A DNA stretch of 64,000 nt from Flammeovirga sp. OC4 (lineage in GTDB: Bacteria > Bacteroidota > Bacteroidia > Cytophagales > Flammeovirgaceae): positions 26,023-90,022 of the forward strand of contig NZ_JTAM01000008.1 in assembly GCF_000812565.1 (NCBI RefSeq), read 5' to 3'. Below the pieces are notes generated by a model. That model was given only the letters and a program-made list of their open reading frames with translations. It made no database searches and was not told the DNA's origin. The position numbers were made by a program, and so were the translations under genes. Positions 18,110 to 27,084 of this stretch are shown in pieces (within the stretch, counting starts at the first letter, position 1; every line of letters starts with the position of its first letter).

Positions 18110-18275
18110 TTTGTGTATGAAATATTTATTGGAAAAAAATGAGAGTTTACTTTTGGGTTAGTGTTTAGCTTGAAATTGGATTGTAATATAGCTAGTATTT
18201 ATAATTTATTTCACCATCAACCCAATTATATTTTAGATTGATAGTGAAATTGAAAGTTAATTTAGGAGTGGAAAT

Positions 18276-18941
18276 TTAGTTTTTTGGAGTTGCCGTAATA
18301 TTCTCAATATTGATAGAATGGTACTGTTCTTTTTCTTCAACAGTGAAACCTAAGTCAATCTTATTGTTGAAGTAAGGGGCATCAAGAACATTGGTATGGT
18401 ATTCTCCATTTTCTCCACACGGGTCAATACCTGTTTTATCCTGGAGTACTTTTAGTTCCTCCACTAATTTTTTATCAAGTCTTCTACCTGTAATATGTTC
18501 TTCAAAATCTTTTTTATAAGATAGAGAGATCAAAATTTCGAAGTTGTTTTCAATAAACTTGTCGAGTAATGCTCTGCGGTCATGTTCCCAAAGTGGCATA
18601 TCGATTTCTAAAAGTCCCTTACAGCATTCTTCAATGAAATTAGGTTGGCCATTAATTGTTGAAATATCACCGGTAATGACTACCTCAATTCCTTCCTTCT
18701 TTAATTGTTTCATTGCATCAATATATCCTTCCTTGAAAGGTTCTCCTACCTTCACAAATTCATGTTGAGCTCCAATACTCGAAGATTGGGCTTTCATTAA
18801 TTCTACAGGATGAGCAACAAATTTCTTGTCTGTTTTAGGCACAAAAGTCACAAATTTGACAATATTGTATTTGTCTTTTAATTCGAAGTAAGCGAGGGCA
18901 GAATCTTTACCACCAGTCCAAAGTACAACTGCGTTTTTCAT
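18276..18941 (-). CDS. Dph6-like ATP pyrophosphatase (adenine nucleotide alpha hydrolase family)
   Basis: A 221-residue cytosolic protein with the PP-loop SGGKDS variant WTGGKDSALAYFEL at the N-terminus, plus EVVITGDIS and DPCGENGEYHTNV. The latter is the hallmark of the DUF71/Dph6 family, whose eukaryotic and archaeal members amidate diphthine on elongation factor 2. Bacteria do not make diphthamide, so the real substrate here must differ and is unknown. Length fits the catalytic domain alone. Confidence 0.85.
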   Translation of the reverse strand: MKNAVVLWTGGKDSALAYFELKDKYNIVKFVTFVPKTDKKFVAHPVELMKAQSSSIGAQHEFVKVGEPFKEGYIDAMKQLKKEGIEVVITGDISTINGQPNFIEECCKGLLEIDMPLWEHDRRALLDKFIENNFEILISLSYKKDFEEHITGRRLDKKLVEELKVLQDKTGIDPCGENGEYHTNVLDAPYFNNKIDLGFTVEEKEQYHSINIENITATPKN

Positions 18942-19111
18942 ATTAATATTTTTATCTATACATCGAGTAAATTCTTAAAAAGAATATCAAAACGAATATT
19001 TTTTTACAACCTGTAAATAATGAATCATCTGTTATTATTCAAATGAATTCCCTCACGTATTTCTTATGTTAAAAATCACTTACTGATAAAGTGAATATTC
19101 AAGTTTGATCT

Positions 19112-19149
19112 AAAAAAAAGAGCCTAACATTCATACCTGTTAGACTCTT
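19112..19149 (-). terminator. Terminator after the LptF/LptG gene
   Basis: Stem AAGAGCCTAACA / TGTTAGACTCTT with one mismatch and an 8-base loop; on the minus strand a run of eight T follows. Confidence 0.85.
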
Positions 19150-19170
19150 CTTTGTTTAAATTATTTTTCT

Positions 19171-20250
19171 TTATTTCTGTACTCTAAAGTATAATCCAAT
19201 AGTTACAAAAGTGAAAATAATATTTGGTAGCCATGCCGCTAAGAATGGACTTAAGGTTTCAGCTTCAGCAATTGCTCTACTCATGATTACCATTAGGAGG
19301 TAAACAAATGCAAGAACAAATCCCATAGCGATTAAATAACCTGAACCATGTCTTGATTTAACTGATGAAACACAAACTCCCATCAACGTAAGTAATAAGA
19401 TGGCAAAAGGGTAAGCGTATCTTTCATAAAGTGCATTTTCATATACACCAAGATTAGCAACTCCTCTACTTTTTTCTTGTTCAATGTAATCAGATAACTC
19501 AGTATTTGTAAGCGTTTCATGGAGATTGTACTTACTCTCAAAATACTTAGGATCTAAATTTAACTTCTTCGTTAATGAAGTCCCTTTTGCAAATTTCTGA
19601 GTTCCATCAGGGTTGAAAGTATATTTTTCGTATTTGTCAAATTTCCACTCTTGTTTAGCAGAATCCCATTGAATTCTGTTAGCAGAAATTTTTTCTAATA
19701 GCTTGTTGCCATCAAATGTTTCTAAAGTAGGTCTGTAACCTCTCTTGATTCTGTTATTATAGCTTTCTACATATAAGTATGTTGAATCACTTACCTTGTA
19801 GTGAATGTCTCTTTCGTTAAAGTAGTAAGGGCTTTTTAGGTATTTAATCTCAAAAGCTACTCTTGTTTTCGCATTGTAAGGCACTACATATCCTACCAAA
19901 GCAAAAATTAATAATCCCACTATAGTTGCACCAACAACATAAGGTAATAAGAATCTTGGGTAACTAACCCCGTTACTTAATACTGCAATAACTTCTGAAT
20001 GTGCTGCAAGTCTTGCAGTCATAAATACAACAGCAATAAAGATAGAAAGTGGACTCAACGTATTTACCCAGTGTATAAATAGGTTTATATAGTATTCTTG
20101 GAATACATATCCAAACTCTAATCCGTGTTTTAAAAAGTCGTCCTGCTTTTCAGTGTAATCAATTACACAAACAATGATGTTTAGTAACAGTACTACAAAA
20201 ATAAATGTTTTAAAAAACTTTTTAAGAATATACTTATCCAGAAGTTTCAT
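19171..20250 (-). CDS. LptF/LptG family permease (YjgP/YjgQ)
   Basis: 359 residues from the start at 20250 (MKLLDKYILKKFFKTFIFVV, the family N-terminus); an upstream in-frame start at 20307 adds an unlikely 19 residues. Six transmembrane helices flank a periplasmic beta-jellyroll domain (about 135-270), as in the LptB2FG transporter that lifts lipopolysaccharide from the inner membrane. LptF and LptG cannot be separated from sequence alone here. No lptB or lptC is adjacent. Confidence 0.9.
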   Translation of the reverse strand: MKLLDKYILKKFFKTFIFVVLLLNIIVCVIDYTEKQDDFLKHGLEFGYVFQEYYINLFIHWVNTLSPLSIFIAVVFMTARLAAHSEVIAVLSNGVSYPRFLLPYVVGATIVGLLIFALVGYVVPYNAKTRVAFEIKYLKSPYYFNERDIHYKVSDSTYLYVESYNNRIKRGYRPTLETFDGNKLLEKISANRIQWDSAKQEWKFDKYEKYTFNPDGTQKFAKGTSLTKKLNLDPKYFESKYNLHETLTNTELSDYIEQEKSRGVANLGVYENALYERYAYPFAILLLTLMGVCVSSVKSRHGSGYLIAMGFVLAFVYLLMVIMSRAIAEAETLSPFLAAWLPNIIFTFVTIGLYFRVQK

Positions 20251-20420
20251 ATTGTCTGTCGTAAGTGTTTTAATTCGACTAAAAGGCAAAAGCCTTACCG
20301 AATACAAAAAAAGAATTCCTTCATTAATTTTCCAACGTAAAAGGCAATAGAATACATATAAATAGTGTCTTTTAACGTTGTTTCACATCAATGAAGAAAG
20401 AATTAAAATGAATTTTATTT

Positions 20421-20463
20421 AAAAAACAAAGGCCTTTTGAGTAAAACCACTCAAAAGGCCTTT
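20421..20463 (-). terminator. Strong terminator after pyk
   Basis: A perfect 15-bp stem AAAGGCCTTTTGAGT / ACTCAAAAGGCCTTT with a 6-base loop; on the minus strand it is followed by GTTTTTT. Confidence 0.93.
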
Positions 20464-20489
20464 AGCATCTATTTACAGCGAATAATGAA

Positions 20490-21920
20490 TTACTCTACTG
20501 TACCGATTTTTAAGCTGTTTGTTTTACCTGTTTCAGTAAGAGGTAAAGCAGCGATGTTTACAAATTTATCACCTTGTGCAAGGAAACCTTTTTGTACTAA
20601 GATCTCTTCTAACTCTTTGAAAGTTTCTTCAGAAGAACCTTTTGGTACATAATGGAATGCTTTCACACCCCAAACAATATTAAGCGTAGCCGCTAATTGC
20701 TTGTCAGATGAGAAAATAAAGATGTTTGTCTTAGGACGGTGTCTTGAGATTCTTGAAGCAGTGAAGCCTGAAGTAGTCAAACCGATGATTGCTTTAGCAC
20801 CTAAGTCAGCAGAAATGCTAGACGCCGCTTGAGCAATTAAGTTACCGCTAAACGCTGAGCTTTCAGGGTTGAAGTCATACGTTTTGTTGTAGATTTTGTC
20901 GTTTTGACGCTCGATAGCAGTGATGATACGAACCATTGCTTGAACAGTTTCGATAGGGTAGTCACCTGCTGCTGATTCAGCTGATAACATTACTGCGTCA
21001 GTACCGTCAGCTACTGCGTTTGCCACGTCATTTACCTCTGCACGAGTTGGACGAGGGTTGTTGATCATTGACTCCATCATTTGAGTTGCAACAACTACTG
21101 GCTTAGCAGCTCTGTTACACTTCTGGATCATTTCTTTTTGAAGCATTGGTACGTCTTCAAAGTTGATCTCAACACCTAGGTCACCACGAGCAACCATAAC
21201 AGCGTCAGTTACTTTTAAGATCTCATCAAAGTTCGCAATTGCTTCAGGACGCTCGATTTTAGCGATGATCTTAGCATTTGAACCTTTAGATTTGATGATT
21301 TCTTTTACTGAAGTGATATCTTCAGGGTTTCTTACGAATGATAAAGCTACCCAGTTTACACCACACTCTAAACCGAATTCTAAGTCTCTTCTATCTTTTG
21401 CAGTTAAAGAAGCTTCAGAGATATCAGTATCAGGTAAGTTCATACCTTTACGTGACTTTAATTTACCTCCGTAAACTACTTCACAAATGATTTCGTTTGC
21501 TTTAACTTCAACAACGCGAACACACAAGTTACCGTCGTCGATAAGAATGTTGTCACCAGCTTTAACGTCTTTCACGATATTAGTGTAAGAAGTTGATACT
21601 TTATCTTTAGTACCTACAACTGGATTGTTTGTAATAGTAATTTTTTCGCCTTCAACGATCTCAACAGCTCCACCTTCGATTTCACCGATACGGATTTTTG
21701 GTCCTTGTAAATCTTGTAAGATAGCTATGTTATGACCGAATTTTGAGTTGTACTCTGATACCCAATCGATTACTTGCTTATGTGCAGAATGTACGTCGTG
21801 TGAGAAGTTTAAACGGAATACATCTGCTCCAGCGTGAATAAGCTCAAGAATTTTTTGCTTATCTCTTGTTGCTGGTCCAATCGTAGCGACGATTTTGGTC
21901 TTGTTGATTGCGATACTCAT
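20490..21920 (-). CDS. pyk: Pyruvate kinase
   Basis: A 476-residue glycolytic enzyme that transfers phosphate from phosphoenolpyruvate to ADP. Visible are the N-terminal KIVATIGPATRD strand, LNFSHDVHSAH, the B domain (about 70-165), the metal/substrate region IIAKIERPEAIANFDEIL, the MVARGDLGVEI loop and the ATQMMESMINNPRPTRAEVNDVANAVADGTDAVMLS signature. The C-terminal allosteric domain is complete and there is no extra PEP-utiliser domain. It is a single-gene unit ending in a 15-bp stem terminator. Confidence 0.96.
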   Translation of the reverse strand: MSIAINKTKIVATIGPATRDKQKILELIHAGADVFRLNFSHDVHSAHKQVIDWVSEYNSKFGHNIAILQDLQGPKIRIGEIEGGAVEIVEGEKITITNNPVVGTKDKVSTSYTNIVKDVKAGDNILIDDGNLCVRVVEVKANEIICEVVYGGKLKSRKGMNLPDTDISEASLTAKDRRDLEFGLECGVNWVALSFVRNPEDITSVKEIIKSKGSNAKIIAKIERPEAIANFDEILKVTDAVMVARGDLGVEINFEDVPMLQKEMIQKCNRAAKPVVVATQMMESMINNPRPTRAEVNDVANAVADGTDAVMLSAESAAGDYPIETVQAMVRIITAIERQNDKIYNKTYDFNPESSAFSGNLIAQAASSISADLGAKAIIGLTTSGFTASRISRHRPKTNIFIFSSDKQLAATLNIVWGVKAFHYVPKGSSEETFKELEEILVQKGFLAQGDKFVNIAALPLTETGKTNSLKIGTVE

Positions 21921-22005
21921 AGTTCTTAATTAACGAATATATAATTTTAAATTGTTCGAGGGAAAATAACAAAATCAGATGTGCTGATTATTTATTTTTG
22001 TCCTC

Positions 22006-22013
22006 TATATTTG
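22006..22013 (+). promoter_or_regulatory. Candidate -7 element for the PcrB-like gene
   Basis: TATATTTG matches TAnnTTTG 67 bases before the ATG. A second match, TATTTTTG at 21993-22000, lies just upstream. No clear -33 box was found for either. Confidence 0.4.
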
Positions 22014-22080
22014 AAACACATGCGAATTTATCAAATTCATACAATAGAACAAATCCTGTTTAATCATCTTATATTAACAA

Positions 22081-22812
22081 ATGCAATTAAAAACAGAAAA
22101 AGCTCTTTTGGATCGAAAAAAATCACAAAAAAAAACGCTTGCAGTTTTGATCGATCCGGATCGGTGGACAAATGAACTATTTTTTTTCTTAAAAAATGGC
22201 AATAAAAATCATCTGCCAGATATATTTTTAGTCGGAGGGAGCCTTTTATCTTCAAATATTCTTAATAAAACTGTTAATGATTTAAAACAATTGAAAAAAC
22301 CAGTGATTTTGTTCCCGGGAAACGCAATGCAAGTTGCACCTGACGCCGATGCAATTTTATTTATGTCTTTGATATCGGGAAGAAATCCAGATTTTTTAAT
22401 TGGTCAACAAGTTCATGCTGCTCATAAGGTAAAAGAGGCCAATCTTGAGGCGATTCCTTTAGGATATATTTTGGTGGAAAGTGGGGCGACTACTTCTGTT
22501 CAATATATGAGTAATACGCAACCTATTCCTCATAACAAAGATGATATTGCAAGAAGCACAGCTATGGCTGGAGAATTAATGGGGATGAGAAGTTTTTATT
22601 TAGAAGGAGGCAGTGGTGCAAAAACTCCTGTCTCGAACACAATGGTTCAAGGTGTACGAAAAGCAGTGGAGGGGTTGTTATTTGTGGGAGGTGGAATCAG
22701 AGATGTTGAAACTGTAATGGAAAAATTTGATGCTGGGGCTGACATAGTAGTAATAGGTACTGCATTTGAAAACAACCCCAACTTTTTGAAAGAAATACGA
22801 AATAGGATTTAA
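22081..22812 (+). CDS. Geranylgeranylglyceryl/heptaprenylglyceryl phosphate synthase (PcrB/GGGPS family)
   Basis: A 243-residue TIM-barrel prenyltransferase that joins a polyprenyl diphosphate to sn-glycerol-1-phosphate, the first ether-bond step of archaeal lipids. Markers are VLIDPDR near the N-terminus, DIFLVGGS, VILFPGN, YILVESGATTSVQYM, FYLEGGSGAKTPV and LFVGGGIRDVETV, which together build the glycerol-phosphate and prenyl sites. Bacteroidota carry homologues of this group, but their lipid product is not well understood. The ORF contains long A and T runs early on but is intact. Its stop overlaps the stop of the converging helicase gene by 4 bases. Confidence 0.9.
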   Translation: MQLKTEKALLDRKKSQKKTLAVLIDPDRWTNELFFFLKNGNKNHLPDIFLVGGSLLSSNILNKTVNDLKQLKKPVILFPGNAMQVAPDADAILFMSLISGRNPDFLIGQQVHAAHKVKEANLEAIPLGYILVESGATTSVQYMSNTQPIPHNKDDIARSTAMAGELMGMRSFYLEGGSGAKTPVSNTMVQGVRKAVEGLLFVGGGIRDVETVMEKFDAGADIVVIGTAFENNPNFLKEIRNRI

Positions 22813-24113
22813 TTACCATTATTTCGATTTGGACCTTTCTTAAAAGGTTTTTTGTGATATTTTTTCTTTGAATTACTATTATTACCTCTAGAAGTATTGT
22901 TGTTGAAGTTCTTCTTTTTTCCGTAGAATTTTCTTCGATTATTATTATTCCTTTTTACAATTGGATTGTAAGATGGACCTGGTCCTAAAAAGTCTGGGTT
23001 TTGAGGTTTTTCTACTTCTAATTGAAGAAGATTTTCAATTTTCGCAAAAGATTGTTGTTCTTTCGGATTTTCATTGATAAATGTGATCGCTTCACCTTCA
23101 CGAGATGCTCTGGCAGTTCTACCTACACGGTGCACGTAATCTTCAGGGTCTTTCGGGACATCAAAATTGATGACTAATTCAACGGTGTCCACATCAATAC
23201 CTCTTGAAATGATATCCGTTCCAACTAGAATTTTTGTTTGTTGCCCTTTAAATCTCAACAAAACATCTTCTCTTTCTTTCTGGTCCAAATCGGAACTTAT
23301 TCCCTCAACACTTAACCCACGTTTTGTAAGTGCATCAGTAATCTCTTTTACTTTAGATTTTGTAGAAGTGAAAATAATGACACTTTCATAATTTTCTTGT
23401 TGGACCAAGAAATCAACCATTAAGTTTTTCTGATTTTCATATACCAGAAAGGCTTTTTGAGTGACATTTTTGGAAGTCTTAGAAATTGCAATTGTTATTT
23501 CAACAGGGTTGTGCAATAACTTTTTTGCCAACGTTCTAATCTTTGGAGGCATTGTAGCGGAGAAGAAAACATTCTGTCTCTGCTTTGGTAGGTGAGAAGC
23601 AATTTGCAAAATATCCTCATAAAATCCCATATCAAGCATTCGGTCAGCTTCATCTAGAATAAGATTTTTCACCTTACCAACGTTAGCGCCAATGTTGAGA
23701 TGTGATAATAATTTTCCAGGAGTAGCAACAATAATATCAACGCCCGTTTTTAGTGCATTTCTTTGATTTGAAAATGTACTCGAATCACCACCATAAACAG
23801 CTATTGAAGTAACTGGAGTATAATAGGATAATCCTTGGATTTGATAATCAATTTGTAATGCTAATTCTCTTGTGGGAACAATAATAATGGTATGCGTTTC
23901 TGTACCGTCATAATCTGACATGTGAATTTGGTCCATTATAGGAAGTAAGAAAGCAGCCGTTTTACCTGTTCCGGTCTGAGCACAAGCAATCAAGTCTTTT
24001 CCGTCTAAAATTGCGGGAATAGCTTGAGCTTGAATGGGAGTGGGCTCCCTGAAGTTCATGGAGTAAATGCCGTCTAAAAGATCGTCATTTAACTCAAAAT
24101 CATCGAATGTCAC
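22809..24113 (-). CDS. DEAD-box RNA helicase, RhlE-like
   Basis: A 434-residue ATP-dependent RNA helicase. The Q motif (FREPTPIQAQAIPAIL), motif I AQTGTGKTAA, Ia PTRELALQ, II DEAD, III SAT, and the C-terminal domain motifs TDIISRGIDV and HRVGRTARASREG are all present. The last 60 residues are a basic, Asn-rich low-complexity tail (KRNNNNRRKFYGKKKNFNNN...), typical of RNA-binding extensions in Bacteroidota RhlE proteins. A 363-base gap with a large inverted repeat precedes it. Confidence 0.93.
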   Translation of the reverse strand: MTFDDFELNDDLLDGIYSMNFREPTPIQAQAIPAILDGKDLIACAQTGTGKTAAFLLPIMDQIHMSDYDGTETHTIIIVPTRELALQIDYQIQGLSYYTPVTSIAVYGGDSSTFSNQRNALKTGVDIIVATPGKLLSHLNIGANVGKVKNLILDEADRMLDMGFYEDILQIASHLPKQRQNVFFSATMPPKIRTLAKKLLHNPVEITIAISKTSKNVTQKAFLVYENQKNLMVDFLVQQENYESVIIFTSTKSKVKEITDALTKRGLSVEGISSDLDQKEREDVLLRFKGQQTKILVGTDIISRGIDVDTVELVINFDVPKDPEDYVHRVGRTARASREGEAITFINENPKEQQSFAKIENLLQLEVEKPQNPDFLGPGPSYNPIVKRNNNNRRKFYGKKKNFNNNTSRGNNSNSKKKYHKKPFKKGPNRNNGN

Positions 24114-24476
24114 AATAATTATTTTTGTTTTTTAAAAAATCAATGTTTTAACTCACATGGAGTAGAATTGAAACAGCACCTTTGCAAAATCCATTATTAT
24201 AATGATAGGAGTATTATCAGTTCTTCTAACTATAAAACTTCCATTTATTTAATTAATCTCTTCATAGCTATAATGGAATTGTTTCAATTTTGAAATTTAG
24301 ACCTAATTAGATTCTTAGACTTAAATTTTAGTCCAATTTTGAATTGGTGTGTAAAGTGTTTTATCAAAATGATAAGCTGATCTATTTTATTCATCATTTT
24401 TAGTAAAACACTTTATGTATCATTATGAGTGTTGTTCTATCAAAAATACACAAAAGACAAAAGAATGAGTGGTGTT
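24114..24476 (-). other. Long intergenic region upstream of the helicase gene
   Basis: A 363-base gap between the murQ stop and the helicase start. It carries a two-part hairpin (24352-24415) and an AT-rich stretch with repeated TTAGAC and CAATTTTGAA words (about 24285-24345). No ORF. It may be a long 5' leader of the helicase gene; such leaders are common for cold-responsive helicases, but no promoter box is clear. Confidence 0.4.
24352..24415. repeat. Two-tier inverted repeat in the murQ-helicase gap
   Basis: Outer arms TAAAGTGTTTTA (24352-24363) and TAAAACACTTTA (24404-24415) are exact reverse complements. Inside them AAAATGAT (24366-24373) pairs with ATCATTTT (24393-24400). The result is a 20-bp stem with a small internal loop and a 19-base apical loop. 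No T-tract follows on either strand. Confidence 0.6.
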
Positions 24477-25283
24477 TTAGGATTTATTTTTGTAAGCCTC
24501 TGTAGCTTGTCTTACGGAAGGATGCTTACTCAATAATTTTTGAGCCACCTCTCTTTCGACATTAATTTCATCCATTACCATTTTGATTGCTCTTTCTTCT
24601 AATTTGTGGTTGGTCAATTGCATGTCGACCATTTTGTTTCCAACAACTTTCCCAAGCTGTATCATCACTGAAGTAGAAATCATATTTAATATTAATTTCT
24701 GAGCAGTACCCGCTTTCATTCGTGTGCTACCTGTTACAAATTCAGGTCCGACAATCGCTTCGATTGGAAATTGAGCCACTTCTGCCATTTTACTTCCTGG
24801 ATTGCAGACAATACAACCCGTTAGGATATTATTTTGATTAGCTTTTTCAAGTCCACCAATTACATAAGGTGTTCTACCAGAAGCGGCAATACCAATTAAA
24901 GTATCGTTTTCAGATATATTTTCATTCTCTAAATCTACCCATGCTTGTTGAGCATCATCTTCTGCGTGTTCAACAGCTTTACGAATAGCACCATCACCAC
25001 CTGCAATTAATCCGACAACTAAGTCAAAAGAAACACCAAAAGTAGGAGGGCATTCAGAGGCATCAACAACTCCTAGTCGTCCACTTGTTCCTGCACCGAT
25101 ATAGAATAATCGTCCTCCTTTTTTCATTCTTGGTACAATTTCATTTACCAAAGCTTCAATTTGAGGGATTGCTTTTTCTACAGCTAAAGGTACAGTTTGA
25201 TCTTCTTGATTAATGCTATGTAAAAGTGTATTTACATCCATCTTCTCAAGGTTATTATAATTTGAGGATGACTCTGTAATCAT
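24477..25283 (-). CDS. murQ: N-acetylmuramic acid 6-phosphate etherase
   Basis: A 268-residue SIS-domain enzyme that cleaves the lactyl ether of MurNAc-6-phosphate to GlcNAc-6-phosphate and lactate in peptidoglycan recycling. The signature GAGTSGRLGVVDASECPPTFG, the SIS-fold DTLIGIAASGRTPYV and the GPEFVTGSTRMKAGTAQKLILNM segment are all present. It is about 30 residues shorter than E. coli MurQ at the N-terminus, which is usual in Bacteroidota. No anmK or MurNAc transporter is adjacent. Confidence 0.95.
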   Translation of the reverse strand: MITESSSNYNNLEKMDVNTLLHSINQEDQTVPLAVEKAIPQIEALVNEIVPRMKKGGRLFYIGAGTSGRLGVVDASECPPTFGVSFDLVVGLIAGGDGAIRKAVEHAEDDAQQAWVDLENENISENDTLIGIAASGRTPYVIGGLEKANQNNILTGCIVCNPGSKMAEVAQFPIEAIVGPEFVTGSTRMKAGTAQKLILNMISTSVMIQLGKVVGNKMVDMQLTNHKLEERAIKMVMDEINVEREVAQKLLSKHPSVRQATEAYKNKS

Positions 25284-25337
25284 TTTTTAAAGTATTGTAT
25301 AACTTTTATAAAGATTGTTTGTTGTGATTATACGTTA

Positions 25338-25345
25338 CAAATATA
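25338..25345 (-). promoter_or_regulatory. Candidate -7 element for murQ
   Basis: Minus-strand TATATTTG matches TAnnTTTG, 55 bases upstream of the murQ start. Confidence 0.45.
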
Positions 25346-25423
25346 CACGAAATAGTTTTGCATCATAGTGACGTACATATCTTTTGGATTTTATGAAGAA
25401 GATATAATTATTTCTTGCTTGTA

Positions 25424-26239
25424 TTATTGATTGAGCGATTCATCAATAATTTGATGGATGTGCTCGGATACTTCATCCAGATCTTCAATTGCAAAATCAA
25501 GAAGTGTTTTTGTTTTATGATGATTAGCATTGATAACACCAAAAATATAGTTTCCAGTTTTCTTGTTTGAAATTTTGATGTTTTGAATGATCTTTTGTCC
25601 TACTTTTTTCAGGCCTACAACATGTTTGGCTTCTTGAAAACGAGCTTCAAGTTTGTAAATGTCATCTTGGCCACCTATCAGAAGGTTATTCATGACATGT
25701 AAAATTTCATCAAATACAAGGTTGTCTTGGAAGGGTATGATAAACAAATTGAGTTCGTCATTAATTTTATTTATTATTAATGAACGATCCGCTTTTCTAA
25801 GCATCTTATTGATATTTCTGTCAATCGATAATGCTAGCGGATTTACTTTTTTAGCAAAGTGATAATTACTAGGATATTTTTCATCAAAAATCAAACGATC
25901 AGCAAAGGCAACATCTTTCCAAAGAAGCTTGTTTTCTAAGTTAGCCATGCTAATTAACTCTTGATGAGAGTAAGCTACTGTATCTTTCCAAATGAATTTT
26001 TCCATCACTCTAAACTCTGTCAAGACCCAATGAGCAGCAGTTTCAAGTGAGATTTCTTCATTAGTATACAAACATACGTCAGTGTTAATTTTTAATACTT
26101 TATCTACCCATTTAAAATTCTTATCCAATTTTACCCAAGTTGCTAAACTGTTACCTCCAGTTGGTGCAAATGAAACAATGTTTGAGTTGTCAAAATTTGG
26201 TGCGTGATTAGTTATAGTAATAAAGTATTTGATATTCAT
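25424..26239 (-). CDS. Hypothetical protein
   Basis: A 271-residue product I do not recognise. It has no signal peptide or membrane segment, so it is probably cytosolic. The N-terminal half (MNIKYFITITNHAPNFDNSNIVSFAPTGGNSLATWVKLD) looks like beta strands. The middle has an alternating hydrophobic/charged helical pattern (LSIDRNINKMLRKADRSLIINKINDELNLF), and the C-terminus is acidic and helical (TLLDFAIEDLDEVSEHIHQII). No catalytic motif is visible. It lies on the same strand between trmH and murQ with its own spacing on both sides. Confidence 0.6.
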   Translation of the reverse strand: MNIKYFITITNHAPNFDNSNIVSFAPTGGNSLATWVKLDKNFKWVDKVLKINTDVCLYTNEEISLETAAHWVLTEFRVMEKFIWKDTVAYSHQELISMANLENKLLWKDVAFADRLIFDEKYPSNYHFAKKVNPLALSIDRNINKMLRKADRSLIINKINDELNLFIIPFQDNLVFDEILHVMNNLLIGGQDDIYKLEARFQEAKHVVGLKKVGQKIIQNIKISNKKTGNYIFGVINANHHKTKTLLDFAIEDLDEVSEHIHQIIDESLNQ

Positions 26240-26321
26240 AGTATTGATTATGTTATAAGTAATTCTATAGTATTAACATAAATCGTACTATAAATGATTC
26301 ATTTAGAATTCACAATAAATG

Positions 26322-27071
26322 TCAAACACGTTTTATATTGTCGCAAATAATAGCTGTAGCAATTGCAACATTCAAAGATTCTGCTTCTCCATATTTAGGT
26401 ATCGTAATTTTTGTTGAAAGCACTTGATGAACTTCTTCACTGATGCCATGTGATTCGCTTCCCATTACCATTATTGACTTTTGATCAGGAATAAATTGAT
26501 GAATGTCTTTGCCATCCATGTCTGCTCCAATAATTTGGATACCATCACTTTTATATTTCGTTAAAAGTTCGGGTAGGTCAACAATATGAGTCTGTATTCT
26601 ACTGAATGCCCCCATTGTAGAAGCAACAACTTTTGGGGAAAATGGATCAGTACATTGTTTTGATAAGAAGATATCTTTAATACCATACCAGTCGGCAACT
26701 CTTAAAATAGTACCAAGATTCCCGGGGTCGCGTACGTCATCTAATGCTAAACAGAAATTAGGAAGTTCTTCAGTTGTTGGTAGGTTGAAAGTGGGGGTTT
26801 CAACTACCGCTAATCCAGTGTCATTAGTTTGTAAATTACCATTTTGTTTCAGTAGTTCGGGGGTTGTTTCATCGACTACAGAAATTGAATTAATAAGATC
26901 CTTATTGAGCAATGGATTCAGCTTTTCAGTATAAAAAAGGGCATGTACTTTTAGGGGTGACCTAAAAAGTTCTTCCAAATTTTTATAACCTTCAACAATA
27001 AAACGATTTGTTTCTTTACGTTTTTTCTTTTGCAATAATGCTCTAGTTTCTTTACTCCAACGCTTATTCAC
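26322..27071 (-). CDS. TrmH/SpoU family RNA 2'-O-methyltransferase
   Basis: A 249-residue SPOUT methyltransferase. An N-terminal L30-like RNA-binding domain (RFIVEGYKNLEELFRSPLKVHALFY) precedes the knot domain with motif 1 DPGNLGTILRVADWYGIKDIF, motif 2 IMVMGSESHGISEEV and motif 3 ESLNVAIATAIICDNIKR. This is close to RlmB/YsgA-type rRNA methyltransferases; the exact target nucleotide cannot be told. It begins 13 bases downstream of the serine hydrolase stop, suggesting co-transcription. Confidence 0.92.
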   Translation of the reverse strand: MNKRWSKETRALLQKKKRKETNRFIVEGYKNLEELFRSPLKVHALFYTEKLNPLLNKDLINSISVVDETTPELLKQNGNLQTNDTGLAVVETPTFNLPTTEELPNFCLALDDVRDPGNLGTILRVADWYGIKDIFLSKQCTDPFSPKVVASTMGAFSRIQTHIVDLPELLTKYKSDGIQIIGADMDGKDIHQFIPDQKSIMVMGSESHGISEEVHQVLSTKITIPKYGEAESLNVAIATAIICDNIKRV

Positions 27072-27084
27072 TGGCTTATATGAT

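Noticed and set aside
22120..22200. Frameshift in the A- and T-rich start of the PcrB-like gene
   Set aside because: Despite runs of nine A and eight T, the frame stays open and the family motif LIDPDR appears in frame on both sides.
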